Of a stretch of DNA of 64,000 bases, positions 33,869 through 42,635 are shown piece after piece. The stretch comes from Chryseobacterium lactis (lineage in GTDB: Bacteria > Bacteroidota > Bacteroidia > Flavobacteriales > Weeksellaceae). A model generated the notes under the pieces. It did not search any database and was not told the DNA's origin. It saw nothing but the letters and a program-made list of their open reading frames with translations. Each line of letters starts with the position of its first letter. Positions within the stretch are counted from its first letter, which is position 1. Position numbers and translations under genes: made by a program. The stretch is taken from NCBI RefSeq assembly GCF_003815875.1, contig NZ_CP033924.1, forward strand, positions 2,356,001 to 2,420,000. Direction: 5' to 3'.

Positions 33869-34741
33869 ATGAGCATTTTAAAAGGAGTAGGTGTTGCATT
33901 GGTAACACCCTTTAATGAAGATTTATCCGTTGACTTCGAAAGTTTAACAAAACTTGTTGAATATAATATCGAAAACGGAACCAGTTATTTGGTGGTATTG
34001 GGAACTACGGCAGAAGCCGCAACGCTTTCTGATGAAGAGAAGAAACAGGTAATTGAGCATATCATTAAGGTGAATAATAAACGTCTTCCTCTTGTACTAG
34101 GAATTGGCGGTAACAATACCCTTGAAGTCAAGAAACAGATCGAAGAAACAGATCTTTCTGCGTTTGAAGCAGTGCTTTCTGTATCGCCTTACTATAATAA
34201 ACCCAATCAGGAAGGTCTTTATCAGCATTATAAAGCTTTGGCATCTACAGGGAAGAATATTATTATTTATAATGTTCCTTCAAGAACAGGGCAGAATGTG
34301 GAAGCAGATACAACATTACGTCTTGCAAAGGAATTTCCGAATTTATTGATGATTAAGGAAGCCGCTCCTAATATTTTACAATATTTTGATATCCTGAGAA
34401 AGAAACCGGAAGGCTTCTCTCTTGTTTCAGGAGATGATGAATACACACTTCCTGTGACTTTAGCAGGTGGAAATGGTGTAATCTCTGTAATAGGTCAGGC
34501 GTATCCTAAAGAGTTTTCTACCATGGTACAGCTGGCTTTTGATGGAAAGGTGAAAGAAGCCTATGAAATCCACAACAAACTAGTAGATATCACCCGTTTG
34601 ATTTTTGCTGAAGGAAATCCATGTGGAGTGAAAGTGGTACTGGCAGAAAAAGGAATTATTAAAAATTATCTGAGACTTCCTTTGGTTGCTGCTTCAGAAG
34701 GACTTTATTCAAAAATTAAAGCAGAGATGGCAACAATTTAA
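33869..34741 (+). CDS. dapA: 4-hydroxy-tetrahydrodipicolinate synthase
   Basis: 290 residues, the standard length. The TIM-barrel signature is GVGVALVTPFNEDLSVD, LGTTAEAATLS, SVSPYYNKPNQEGLYQHY, YNVPSRTGQN with Tyr134 and Arg139, and MIKEAAPN with the Schiff-base Lys163. It condenses pyruvate with aspartate semialdehyde in lysine and diaminopimelate synthesis. Monocistronic, divergent from the 5'-nucleotidase operon. Confidence 0.97.
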   Translation: MSILKGVGVALVTPFNEDLSVDFESLTKLVEYNIENGTSYLVVLGTTAEAATLSDEEKKQVIEHIIKVNNKRLPLVLGIGGNNTLEVKKQIEETDLSAFEAVLSVSPYYNKPNQEGLYQHYKALASTGKNIIIYNVPSRTGQNVEADTTLRLAKEFPNLLMIKEAAPNILQYFDILRKKPEGFSLVSGDDEYTLPVTLAGGNGVISVIGQAYPKEFSTMVQLAFDGKVKEAYEIHNKLVDITRLIFAEGNPCGVKVVLAEKGIIKNYLRLPLVAASEGLYSKIKAEMATI

Positions 34742-34833
34742 TTGTAAAATACAATTGATTATTCACATCCAAAAATAGAACAGAGTGGAAAGCTAAGGCT
34801 TTTCACTTTTTTTAATCATAATAACATACAATC

Positions 34834-35334
34834 ATGAAATTAATAAAAGCAACGGAAGAAGATATCCCTTTAATTCAGGACCTGGCAAGAAGATCCTGGG
34901 AAAATGCTTATGCAGACATACTTTCCAAAGAGCAGATGCACTATATGTTGTCTGAAATGTATTCTGAAACTGAAATTAAAAACCACCTTCAAAATCCCGA
35001 TTATCATTATTATCTGATTCTTGATGATGAAAATTCTTCAGAAGGTTTTATCGGGTATGAGCACAACTACGAGGAGAAGACTACAAAATTGCACCGTATC
35101 TATCTCGTTCCGGAAAGCAAGGGGAAGGGGCTGGGAAAAGAGGCTCTTCAGTTTTTAAATAAAAAAGTTTTTGAAAACAATAATAACAGAATTATTTTAA
35201 ATGTCAACAAACATAATGCTGCCAGAAAATTCTATGAATCCCAAGGGTACAGGGTTTATGACGAAGGAGTTTTCGATATTGGGAACGGTTTTGTAATGGA
35301 TGATTTTATGATGGAATTTCTAATTCACAAATGA
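34834..35334 (+). CDS. GNAT-family N-acetyltransferase
   Basis: 166 residues. N-terminal IKATEEDIPLIQDLARRSWENAYADILSKEQMHYML, central GFIGYEHN, acetyl-CoA loop IYLVPESKGKGLGKEAL, and NVNKHNAARKFYESQGYRVYDEG are in the usual GNAT order. The spacing resembles small-molecule or protein N-acetyltransferases of the PaiA/RimI-like kind. Substrate unknown. A possible stable RNA or leader lies downstream. Confidence 0.92.
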   Translation: MKLIKATEEDIPLIQDLARRSWENAYADILSKEQMHYMLSEMYSETEIKNHLQNPDYHYYLILDDENSSEGFIGYEHNYEEKTTKLHRIYLVPESKGKGLGKEALQFLNKKVFENNNNRIILNVNKHNAARKFYESQGYRVYDEGVFDIGNGFVMDDFMMEFLIHK

Positions 35335-35364
35335 TTGACTTAAAATTTTGTAACTTTATCGGGT

Positions 35365-35536
35365 AATTCTATAACAAGTGATTTCTTTTTTTGAATCATC
35401 TTTGCTCCAGAACCAAATCACTTATAATACAATACATTCATATGCTTGGTTTTGAGCTGCTATAGCTTTTTATCAGTATATTTTTTTCATCCTTAGTGTT
35501 TAAATTCCTGTATTCTAGAATACAGGAGTTTTTTTA
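35365..35536 (+). ncRNA. Candidate non-coding RNA or regulatory leader ending in a terminator
   Basis: Between the GNAT gene and the AraC-type regulator, AAGTGATTT and AAATCACTT (around 35380-35430) can pair over a 30-nt loop. The stretch ends in a perfect palindrome CCTGTATTCTAGAATACAGG (35507-35526) with seven T residues after it, a strong intrinsic terminator. It stands 170 nt after the GNAT stop codon and 95 nt before the next gene. It may be a short stable RNA, a long 3' UTR or an attenuator. No known RNA family is recognised. Confidence 0.35.
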
Positions 35537-35537
35537 T
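35505..35537 (+). terminator. Strong intrinsic terminator between GNAT and AraC-type genes
   Basis: A 10-bp perfect stem CCTGTATTCT/AGAATACAGG followed by T residues. Confidence 0.88.
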
Positions 35538-35630
35538 ATATGAATAATGTTAAAAAAATATATTTCTATTTCACTTTTACTTGAAATAAATCATTATATT
35601 TACTAAAAAATTGGCTTACTTATTACTAGG

Positions 35631-36212
35631 ATGAAAATGTACGTAAAATTTGATTTCAATGCCCTTTGTAAAAAGGTATTGGACGAAAAACTCAAGGAGC
35701 ACGGGTTGAAATACCGGTTGCTGAACTTCGGTGAGGTTGAATTCTATGAACCCTTTACTCAGGAACAACACAATCTTTTTAAGAAAAATCTTGGAGATTA
35801 TGGGATTGAGATCATAGAAAGCCAAAAGACGGCTCTTGTACAGAAAATAAAAGATGCCATTGTAGAACTTGTGTTTTCCGATGAGATCATTCCCGTAAAA
35901 GCATCTATTTATATTTCTGAAAAACTGAATCACAGCTATGGATATCTTTCTAATCTGTTTTCAGAAGTAGCGTATACATCAATTGAGAATTTTATTATTC
36001 TTCAGAAAATCGAGCATTCAAAAGCATTGATTATAAGGAATAAGCAAAGTCTCACAGAAATTGCCCACAAACTGAACTACTCCAGTGTGGCACATTTGAG
36101 TACACAATTTAAAAATACGACAGGAATCACTCCATCACAGTTTCAAAAGATCATAGGAAAAAGAAGAAGAATCCAAAGCACGGTAATAAATCCTAAAATG
36201 CAGTATGAATAA
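35631..36212 (+). CDS. AraC-family helix-turn-helix regulator
   Basis: 193 residues. The C-terminal 100 residues are an AraC DNA-binding domain: SIYISEKLNHSYGYLSNLFSEVAYTSIENFIILQKIEHSKALI (first HTH) and SLTEIAHKLNYSSVAHLSTQFKNTTGITPSQFQKI (second HTH). The N-terminal 85 residues are short, acidic and not a cupin; they resemble the small alpha/beta N-terminus of YesN-like or orphan AraC proteins. Its stop codon overlaps the start of a receiver-like gene (ATGAATAA), so the two are translationally coupled. Confidence 0.93.
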   Translation: MKMYVKFDFNALCKKVLDEKLKEHGLKYRLLNFGEVEFYEPFTQEQHNLFKKNLGDYGIEIIESQKTALVQKIKDAIVELVFSDEIIPVKASIYISEKLNHSYGYLSNLFSEVAYTSIENFIILQKIEHSKALIIRNKQSLTEIAHKLNYSSVAHLSTQFKNTTGITPSQFQKIIGKRRRIQSTVINPKMQYE

Positions 36213-36651
36213 AGAATTTCTGAACGTAATTGTAGCAGATAACGATGAAAACACCTTAATTTTTTTTAAAAATATATTCAAAGAGCTGAAAGTCTCTATA
36301 AAAGTTCAATGTTTCGACAACGGAAATAGTCTGATGGAATATTTGAATAATGACGATGCAGTGGTGCCCGAAATAGTTTTTATCCAACATTCAATTGCTG
36401 GAAGAAATAGCGTTGAATGTATTGAAGAATTTAAAGCAAATCCAAAGTTTAACAATATGGTGACGGCCATATTTTCTGATCAGATTTGTGAAGATGAGGT
36501 TGAAGATATTTTTGTAAAAGGAACCAATATTTACATAAGAAAACCGGAGGATTTTAAGAGTCTGAAGAAGGTTCTTACAGATGTGATTACTATTAATTGG
36601 CAGTACCATACTTCAGGATTGAATAAAGATAATTTTATTCTCAAACTATGA
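36205..36651 (+). CDS. Receiver-like protein lacking the phospho-acceptor Asp
   Basis: 148 residues, a stand-alone CheY-like fold. The acidic pocket ADNDE (11-15) and the conserved Lys113 in IRKPEDF are present, as is Ser91 for the switch Ser/Thr. At the end of strand beta 3, where D-x-x-M-P is expected, the chain reads IVFIQHSIAGRN, placing Gln61 where the phosphorylated Asp should be. It therefore probably works without phosphorylation, perhaps as a binding partner of the AraC-type protein encoded just before it. Confidence 0.75.
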   Translation: MNKEFLNVIVADNDENTLIFFKNIFKELKVSIKVQCFDNGNSLMEYLNNDDAVVPEIVFIQHSIAGRNSVECIEEFKANPKFNNMVTAIFSDQICEDEVEDIFVKGTNIYIRKPEDFKSLKKVLTDVITINWQYHTSGLNKDNFILKL

Positions 36652-37230
36652 TGAATAAATGATTTTACAATTTCATTTTTTTTTAAAATGAGATGATATT
36701 TATTACATACTATTCACACAAAAGTGAAAATTTTATAACTAATAGTTGAAATCATATAAAAAAATTCTCATTTAATATTCAGACATTTGTAAATATAAAC
36801 TATGACACAAATTCGACTATATACGAAAATACAGATTGAATGAAAGGTAATTGTTTCTACAAACAAAGAATTTAATAAATCACGATGTTAGTTTACAAAA
36901 TGAATTATATTAATTTCCGACTATAAAGCATAGAAGATCTTTAAACAAAACGGTACAATCATGAAAACTTGAAAGTAGTTGGAGATATTTTTTATTCGTT
37001 TCATTCCCTCATCTCCACCTTTACACAGTTAGTTTTTATAATAAGCAAGTTGGAAACATAATTCATTTTGTTTTTTATAATTTATTTTAATAGTTATGGC
37101 TTTACACGTATTTATTCAATATAAATATTTTCACACCACACCACATCACAAAATATTAAGCCTGACTATTAAAATAAATTTTTTTAAACAGACCAAAAGT
37201 AATTTCTTCTAAATAACAGTTTTATAAGGG
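36652..37230. other. 580-nt gap with an orphan terminator
   Basis: AT-rich sequence without a convincing gene between the receiver-like gene and recG. One 38-codon ORF (37096-37212, His-rich) is present but weakly supported. The plus-strand terminator at 37231 ends whatever is transcribed here: a long 3' UTR of the regulator pair or a separate RNA. No repeat or tRNA seen. Confidence 0.5.
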
Positions 37231-37262
37231 GGCCGCAGGAAAAATTTTTCTGCGGTTTTTTT
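37231..37262 (+). terminator. Intrinsic terminator before the 3' end of recG
   Basis: CCGCAG and CTGCGG flank a self-complementary AAAAATTTTT centre, followed by seven T residues on the plus strand. Confidence 0.85.
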
Positions 37263-39348
37263 ATGAAATTTTACTCCATTTATTTTTCCCTTTGTAGTAT
37301 TTAATATAATAATTTTTGATAATAAGATTGTCCGGTCTTGCCAGCATAGGATCTGCCTCGAGAATTTTTTCAACCGTATTTTTTGTCGTTTTTATAATAG
37401 CCGAGTCATTGATGAGATCAAGCCTTTTAAAATCTACAACACCGCTTTGCTGAGTTCCCAGAATATCACCGGGGCCACGAAGCTGCATATCAACCTCTGA
37501 AATTTTAAATCCATCATTGGTTTCTGTCATTGTTTTGATGCGAGTTCTGCTTTCTTTGGATAGCTTATCTGAGGTCATTAAAATACAATAGCTTTGCTCT
37601 GCTCCTCTTCCCACACGGCCTCTCAGTTGGTGAAGCTGTGAAAGCCCAAACCGTTCGGAGCTTTCAATAACCATGACCGAGGCATTTGGTACATTTACCC
37701 CAACTTCAATAACCGTTGTTGCTACCATGATTTCAGCTTTCCCTGAGGCGAAATAAGACATTGCCGCATCTTTTTCATCCGGTTTCATTTTTCCATGTAA
37801 CATGGTAACATTGTAGTCTGAAAAATAATCCATAACATGTTCTAATCCTTCTACCAGATTCTTATAATCTAAGGTTTCAGATTCTTCAATAAGCGGATAA
37901 ACAAAATAAACCTGCCTTCCTTTTTTGATTTCATCCTTGCAGAAATTATAAACATAAAGCCTGTCCTTTTCACGTCTGTGCGCCGTTATAATCGGTTTTC
38001 TACCAACAGGCATTTCATCGATCACCGAAACATCAAGATCGGAATAGAAACTCATCGCCAGTGTTCTTGGAATAGGCGTAGCAGTCATCACAAGGATATG
38101 AGGTGGGATTTTATTCTTAGCCCAAAGTTTGGCCCTCTGTGCAACTCCAAATCGATGCTGTTCATCAATAATAGCTAGTCCCAGGTTTTTAAATTTAACC
38201 TTATCTTCCAGGACAGCGTGGGTACCTACCAAAATAGAAAGACTACCATTTTCAAGCTCTTCATGGATAATTCTCCTCTCTGCGGTTTTGGTGGAACCGG
38301 TCAGAAGCCTGATGTTGATTCCTGTTTTTTCTAATAACTCTTTAATACCGTTGTAATGTTGCTGGGCAAGAATTTCCGTAGGTGCCATAAGGCAACTCTG
38401 AAACCCATTATCCATGGCGATCAACATTGTTAATAAAGCGACCATTGTTTTTCCCGAACCAACATCTCCCTGTAAAAGTCTGTTCATCTGGATCGGTTTT
38501 TTCATGTCCATCCGGATTTCCTTTAAAACCCTTTTCTGAGCATTGGTAAGGTCAAATGGAAGATGATTTTCATAAAAATCGTTGAAGTGATCCCCGATAA
38601 TAGGGAAGGGATTGCCGTAAGACTGGGTTTTATGATGAAGTTTTTTCAAGCCATATCCTAGTTGGAAAAAGAATGATTCTTCGAATTTTAATCTGAAATC
38701 AGCCTTATCAAAATGTTCCTGATCTTTGGGAAAATGAACGTTTAGAAAAGCATGTTGTCTTGACATAAACTTGAACGTTTTCATCAGGTAATCCGGGAAG
38801 TTTTCCTCAATCAGGTTCGGAATTTCTTTGCAGATATTTCTTAAAGCATTCTGAAAAAACCTTTGATTCAGGCCTCTTTTGGTCAGCTTTTCAGAACTTG
38901 GATAAATCGGTTTAAGACGAATATCGCCCTCCTTCTTTTCCTCTGCTTCAATTTCCGGATGCGGCATAGAAAACTGACGGTTGAAAACATTGATTTTTCC
39001 AAAGATATAAACCTCTTGATTGATGGGAAGCTGCTCTTTCAGCCACTTTGAATACTGAAACCATACCAGGTCCATACTGCCGGTTTCATCATTGAATTTC
39101 GCAGATAGTCTCTTGGTTTTTCCGGTCTGAATTTCCTGTACCTGAGTAATTCTCCCTTTAAACTGGATCTCCTGACTGCTTTCTTCATGCAGTTGAGATA
39201 CTTTGTAGACTTTACTTTTGTCCAGATAACGAATAGGATAGAAGTTGAGCATATCTTCTACAGTGGATAATCCCAACACACTCTTGATGAGTTTGGCTCT
39301 TTCCGGACCTATTCCTTTTACATATTCTATCGAGGTATCTAACGTCAT
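37261..39348 (-). CDS. recG: ATP-dependent DNA helicase RecG
   Basis: 695 residues. An OB-fold wedge domain (EEIQFKGRITQVQEIQTGKTKRL is part) is followed by helicase motifs GDVGSGKTMVALL (I), MAPTEILAQQHY (Ia), GTHAVLEDKVKF, IDEQHRFGVAQR (II), MTATPIPRTLA (III), and the TRG segment HQLRGRVGRGAEQSYC. It unwinds branched DNA and reverses stalled forks. The gene stands alone on the minus strand. Confidence 0.97.
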   Translation of the reverse strand: MTLDTSIEYVKGIGPERAKLIKSVLGLSTVEDMLNFYPIRYLDKSKVYKVSQLHEESSQEIQFKGRITQVQEIQTGKTKRLSAKFNDETGSMDLVWFQYSKWLKEQLPINQEVYIFGKINVFNRQFSMPHPEIEAEEKKEGDIRLKPIYPSSEKLTKRGLNQRFFQNALRNICKEIPNLIEENFPDYLMKTFKFMSRQHAFLNVHFPKDQEHFDKADFRLKFEESFFFQLGYGLKKLHHKTQSYGNPFPIIGDHFNDFYENHLPFDLTNAQKRVLKEIRMDMKKPIQMNRLLQGDVGSGKTMVALLTMLIAMDNGFQSCLMAPTEILAQQHYNGIKELLEKTGINIRLLTGSTKTAERRIIHEELENGSLSILVGTHAVLEDKVKFKNLGLAIIDEQHRFGVAQRAKLWAKNKIPPHILVMTATPIPRTLAMSFYSDLDVSVIDEMPVGRKPIITAHRREKDRLYVYNFCKDEIKKGRQVYFVYPLIEESETLDYKNLVEGLEHVMDYFSDYNVTMLHGKMKPDEKDAAMSYFASGKAEIMVATTVIEVGVNVPNASVMVIESSERFGLSQLHQLRGRVGRGAEQSYCILMTSDKLSKESRTRIKTMTETNDGFKISEVDMQLRGPGDILGTQQSGVVDFKRLDLINDSAIIKTTKNTVEKILEADPMLARPDNLIIKNYYIKYYKGKNKWSKIS

Positions 39349-39410
39349 TTGCTATCTGAAATTCGGGAATTTTTGAGTGAAAAAACAAAGGTTCGAATTT
39401 CGGTAAAATA

Positions 39411-39441
39411 AAAAAGACTTCCAAAAAAAATTGAAAGTCTT
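39411..39441 (-). terminator. Terminator of the thioredoxin gene
   Basis: AAGACTTTC and GAAGTCTT with a T-rich loop form a hairpin on the minus strand, followed by a T run. Confidence 0.7.
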
Positions 39442-39477
39442 CATACTTTATATAGAAATCCTACTCAGGATTGCTGG

Positions 39478-40011
39478 TTAATCTTTAATCTTAGATTTAA
39501 ATTTTTTCTGGTAATCTTCCCATTGTTCTCTGGTTCGAATCTTTTTAAAAAGGTTTTTCGAAATCAATTCAAGATAAGGTTCCAGTTCCTTTGCTGATAA
39601 TTCTCCCTGCAAGATGGTAATCGGATCACCGTGTTCATCCAGAAAAACAGTGCTTGGAACCGCTCCTACATTCATATATTGAGTAAATTCATGTAGAGAG
39701 TTTTTTCCTTTTCTCTGCTCTGTATCAGGATTGGAAAACGTTCTTCCAAAAATCTCAAATGATTTTTTTTCTTCTGCATTGAATTTCACAGGATAATAAT
39801 TTTCATTTAAAATCTGAGCGAGAACGGGATGTCCGTATGTTTTTTTATCCATAATCTTACATGGGCCACACCAATCTGCGTAGAAATCAATAAGAATTTT
39901 TTTTGGATTTTCTTTTTGAGCTTTTAAGGCTTCATCAATAGTCATCCACTTTACCTGAGCGAATGTAAAATTTAATATAAGTAAGAGCGCTATGCTTAAA
40001 ATTTTCTTCAT
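39478..40011 (-). CDS. Secreted thioredoxin-fold protein
   Basis: 177 residues. Signal peptide 1-18 (LILNFTFAQ), then a DUF255-like/thioredoxin-7 domain with ILIDFYADWCGPCKIMDKKTY, active-site Cys48 and Cys51, and the cis-Pro segment VGAVPSTVFLD. It probably reduces or isomerises disulphides in the periplasm. Third of a likely operon with the YhcG nuclease gene and a POT transporter (all minus strand). Confidence 0.9.
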   Translation of the reverse strand: MKKILSIALLLILNFTFAQVKWMTIDEALKAQKENPKKILIDFYADWCGPCKIMDKKTYGHPVLAQILNENYYPVKFNAEEKKSFEIFGRTFSNPDTEQRKGKNSLHEFTQYMNVGAVPSTVFLDEHGDPITILQGELSAKELEPYLELISKNLFKKIRTREQWEDYQKKFKSKIKD

Positions 40012-40052
40012 AATTTGATATTTATGTAAAAATAAGCATAATTACTTATTTT

Positions 40053-41564
40053 TTATTTTACATCCTGCATTAATTTTTTCACGAACGGAGATATCAAAAT
40101 TAATACCACTCCGGCAATTATCGCATACAATCCCAATTGTTTATATCCATCGGTATAAGTGATAAGTTCATCATAATTGGTAGAGCCTGTTTTTGCTGTT
40201 GCAAGACTTGCACCAATGATTCCTGCCACATACTGGCCATACGCTGAAGCAAGAAACCACATTCCCATCATCATTCCCTGAAGATTTTTGGTGGAAAGTT
40301 TTGTCATAATGGATAACCCGATAGGAGAGAGGCATAATTCTCCAAGCGTAATAATTAATAACGCCAGTGTAAAGAAGTTCAATGAAGTAACTCCCTGTAA
40401 GTCGGCGAATAATCGGGTAGCAAATAAAACATAATATCCAGCTCCTAAGAAGATAAATCCTAATCCGAATTTAATGATCGTATTCGGTTCAATTTTTCTT
40501 TTGTTCAACCATATCCAAAGAAGCCCAACTAATGGAGCAAGGAAGATAATAAAGAAGGCTCCTCCAGAGTTATTCACCCCATTTGGATCCAGTCCGAAAA
40601 GGTCTTTATTAAGGTTTTTCGCAGCGAAAATACTTAATGAACCTCCACTTTGCTCATAAATTCCCCAGAATATAATGGAGAAGATGATGAATACCAATGC
40701 AGCCCAAAGTTTTTTACGCTCAGCGGCCGTTACTTTAGACATTTCATAGAATAAATAGATCAATGTTAATGGTCCGATAGTCCACATAAAATAATCTGTA
40801 TATTCAGTCTTGGCAACCATTGTCATAATGATTGGAATGAAAATTAAAGACAGTACATACACCCCATATTCTTTCCATTTTGGAATAGGTGCACTTTTAG
40901 TTTCTGCTAATGGATGCCCCGGTTGTAAACCAATAGTTCCCAATCTTCTTTGTGTAAATACAAAGTTGATTAAGCTGATAACCATCACCACTGAAGCTAA
41001 TCCAAAGGCAATGTGCCATCTCATTTCTTCAGCAATCATATTTCCTAAAAATTCCCCTTTACCAATAGCAATACATAGGTAACCTCCTAGTAATGCTCCA
41101 AGGTTAATTCCTGCATAAAACAGGGAAAAACCTGCATCTGCTCTTGAATCATTAGGTTTATAAAGCTGACCTACCATAGATGAAATATTAGGTTTGAAGA
41201 AACCTGTCCCTACTACAGTAAATGCAATTCCAAGGAAAAAGAATTTATGAGGATCTGTTGCCAGAATTAAACTTCCAAGGATCATCAGAAGTCCACCCCA
41301 AAACAGGGATTTTCTGAATCCTAAAATTTTATCGGCAAAAAGACCACCTACAAAGGTAAAGGCATATACAAAGGCCTGGGTGGCACCATATTGAAGGTTG
41401 GCTTCTTTTTCGTGGAAATTAAGCTGTGAGATCATAAAGAAAACCAGCATTCCACGCATTCCGTAGAAACAGAAACGTTCCCACATTTCAGAGAAAAACA
41501 GACTCCAGATTTGTCTGGGGTATTTTCCTTTGAAATTTTGTATTTCATCTAAAGTTAAGCTCAT
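40053..41564 (-). CDS. POT-family proton-dependent oligopeptide transporter 1
   Basis: 503 residues, about 12-14 membrane helices. The proton-coupling motif ExxER is EMWERF (E26, E29, R30). GTGFFKPNISSMVGQLY and GINLGALLGG match the PTR2 signatures, and LCLSPIGLSIMTKL the second half. It imports di- and tripeptides with protons. It is the shortest of three tandem POT genes; a nuclease gene lies directly upstream (21-nt gap). Confidence 0.95.
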   Translation of the reverse strand: MSLTLDEIQNFKGKYPRQIWSLFFSEMWERFCFYGMRGMLVFFMISQLNFHEKEANLQYGATQAFVYAFTFVGGLFADKILGFRKSLFWGGLLMILGSLILATDPHKFFFLGIAFTVVGTGFFKPNISSMVGQLYKPNDSRADAGFSLFYAGINLGALLGGYLCIAIGKGEFLGNMIAEEMRWHIAFGLASVVMVISLINFVFTQRRLGTIGLQPGHPLAETKSAPIPKWKEYGVYVLSLIFIPIIMTMVAKTEYTDYFMWTIGPLTLIYLFYEMSKVTAAERKKLWAALVFIIFSIIFWGIYEQSGGSLSIFAAKNLNKDLFGLDPNGVNNSGGAFFIIFLAPLVGLLWIWLNKRKIEPNTIIKFGLGFIFLGAGYYVLFATRLFADLQGVTSLNFFTLALLIITLGELCLSPIGLSIMTKLSTKNLQGMMMGMWFLASAYGQYVAGIIGASLATAKTGSTNYDELITYTDGYKQLGLYAIIAGVVLILISPFVKKLMQDVK

Positions 41565-41585
41565 AATGATATATGATTGTTTTAA

Positions 41586-42575
41586 TTAAGGGTTTTTATT
41601 ATCCTGATCCAGTTCAAAACGAATTCTGTCCTGATCAATAATCTGTTTTAATTCTTCTTCTTTTGGGAGGTACAGCAGGTATTTGCTGGCAAATAAATTG
41701 TTTTTATCATTGAGTACCGAATATTTTACAATGGTTTCATCCTTTTCAGAACAAAGTAAAATACCGATTGTTGGATTGTCTCCTTCACCTCGTTTCAGAT
41801 CATCATACATTCTTACATACATATCAATCTGCCCGATATCCTGATGAGAAAGTTCGCCGGTTTTTAAATCGATGATGACAAAACATTTTAGAATGTAATT
41901 GTAGAACACCAGGTCTATATAAAAGTCTGATGTATCGGTGGAAACATGTTGTTGTCTTGCTACAAAAGCGAATCCTTTTCCAAATTCCAGTAAGAATTTC
42001 TGAATATGATCTATTATGGCGGATTCAATTTCTTTTTCTGAAAACTTTTCATCGGCTTTTAAACCCAGAAACTCAAAAATATAAGGATCTTTTAAAACAC
42101 TGTGAATGCTTTCAGTGGGAGATTGTTTATGTTTTAAAACTCTTTCGTAGGCTAGAGAACTGATTTGTCTTTTTAAGTCTCTTACATTCCAGTTGTTTTG
42201 TACTGCTTCATTCAGGTAATATTTTCTTTTGTCCTTATCGTCCTGACCGGAAAGTAATCGGTAATGAGACCAACTCAATTGTTGAGACAATGTGTCAACA
42301 ATTGGAAAAGCAATGTAAAACTTGCGCATATTGGAAAGATTTGTATAATCAAAGCCTTTTCCAAACTCTAAGCTAAGCTTCTGAGAAAGATTCTTTAAAG
42401 TATATTTTCCGTATTCAGCGCGTTCTTTTCCTTGTTGTTCATTTTCAACAATAAGTTTTCCAATCTGCCAATAGGTAAGCAGTAATGTAGAATTCGCTAT
42501 TCGAAAAACCTTTTCGCGCGACTGTTTAATGATTTCCTTTACGGATTGGAATAAAGAATCTTCGGAAATTTCCAT
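41586..42575 (-). CDS. YhcG/DUF1016 PD-(D/E)XK nuclease-family protein
   Basis: 329 residues. N-terminal helical domain (ANSTLLLTYWQIGKLIVENEQQGKERAEYG, NLSNMRKFYIAF, LSWSHYRLLSG) typical of DUF1016, then a nuclease domain with FYIDLVFYNYILKCFVIIDLKTG, giving D221 and D236-x-K238. YhcG proteins often accompany restriction loci or retroelements, and their natural DNA target is not well established. Here it sits inside a peptide-transporter array with no partner methylase, and shares a strand with POT 1. Confidence 0.92.
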   Translation of the reverse strand: MEISEDSLFQSVKEIIKQSREKVFRIANSTLLLTYWQIGKLIVENEQQGKERAEYGKYTLKNLSQKLSLEFGKGFDYTNLSNMRKFYIAFPIVDTLSQQLSWSHYRLLSGQDDKDKRKYYLNEAVQNNWNVRDLKRQISSLAYERVLKHKQSPTESIHSVLKDPYIFEFLGLKADEKFSEKEIESAIIDHIQKFLLEFGKGFAFVARQQHVSTDTSDFYIDLVFYNYILKCFVIIDLKTGELSHQDIGQIDMYVRMYDDLKRGEGDNPTIGILLCSEKDETIVKYSVLNDKNNLFASKYLLYLPKEEELKQIIDQDRIRFELDQDNKNP

Positions 42576-42588
42576 CGTACGAAAATAA

Positions 42589-42617
42589 AAAAAACCTCCG
42601 ACTTAGCAGAGGTTTAT
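42589..42617 (-). terminator. Terminator of POT transporter 2
   Basis: On the minus strand AAACCTC and GAGGTTT pair over a 10-nt loop, followed by a T run, so POT 2 is separated from the nuclease gene. Confidence 0.8.
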
Positions 42618-42635
42618 TTATATTTTGTTAATGCC

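Noticed and set aside
37096..37212. 38-codon ORF in the gap before recG
   Set aside because: No promoter, family match or conserved feature; kept only as a remark in the gap entry.
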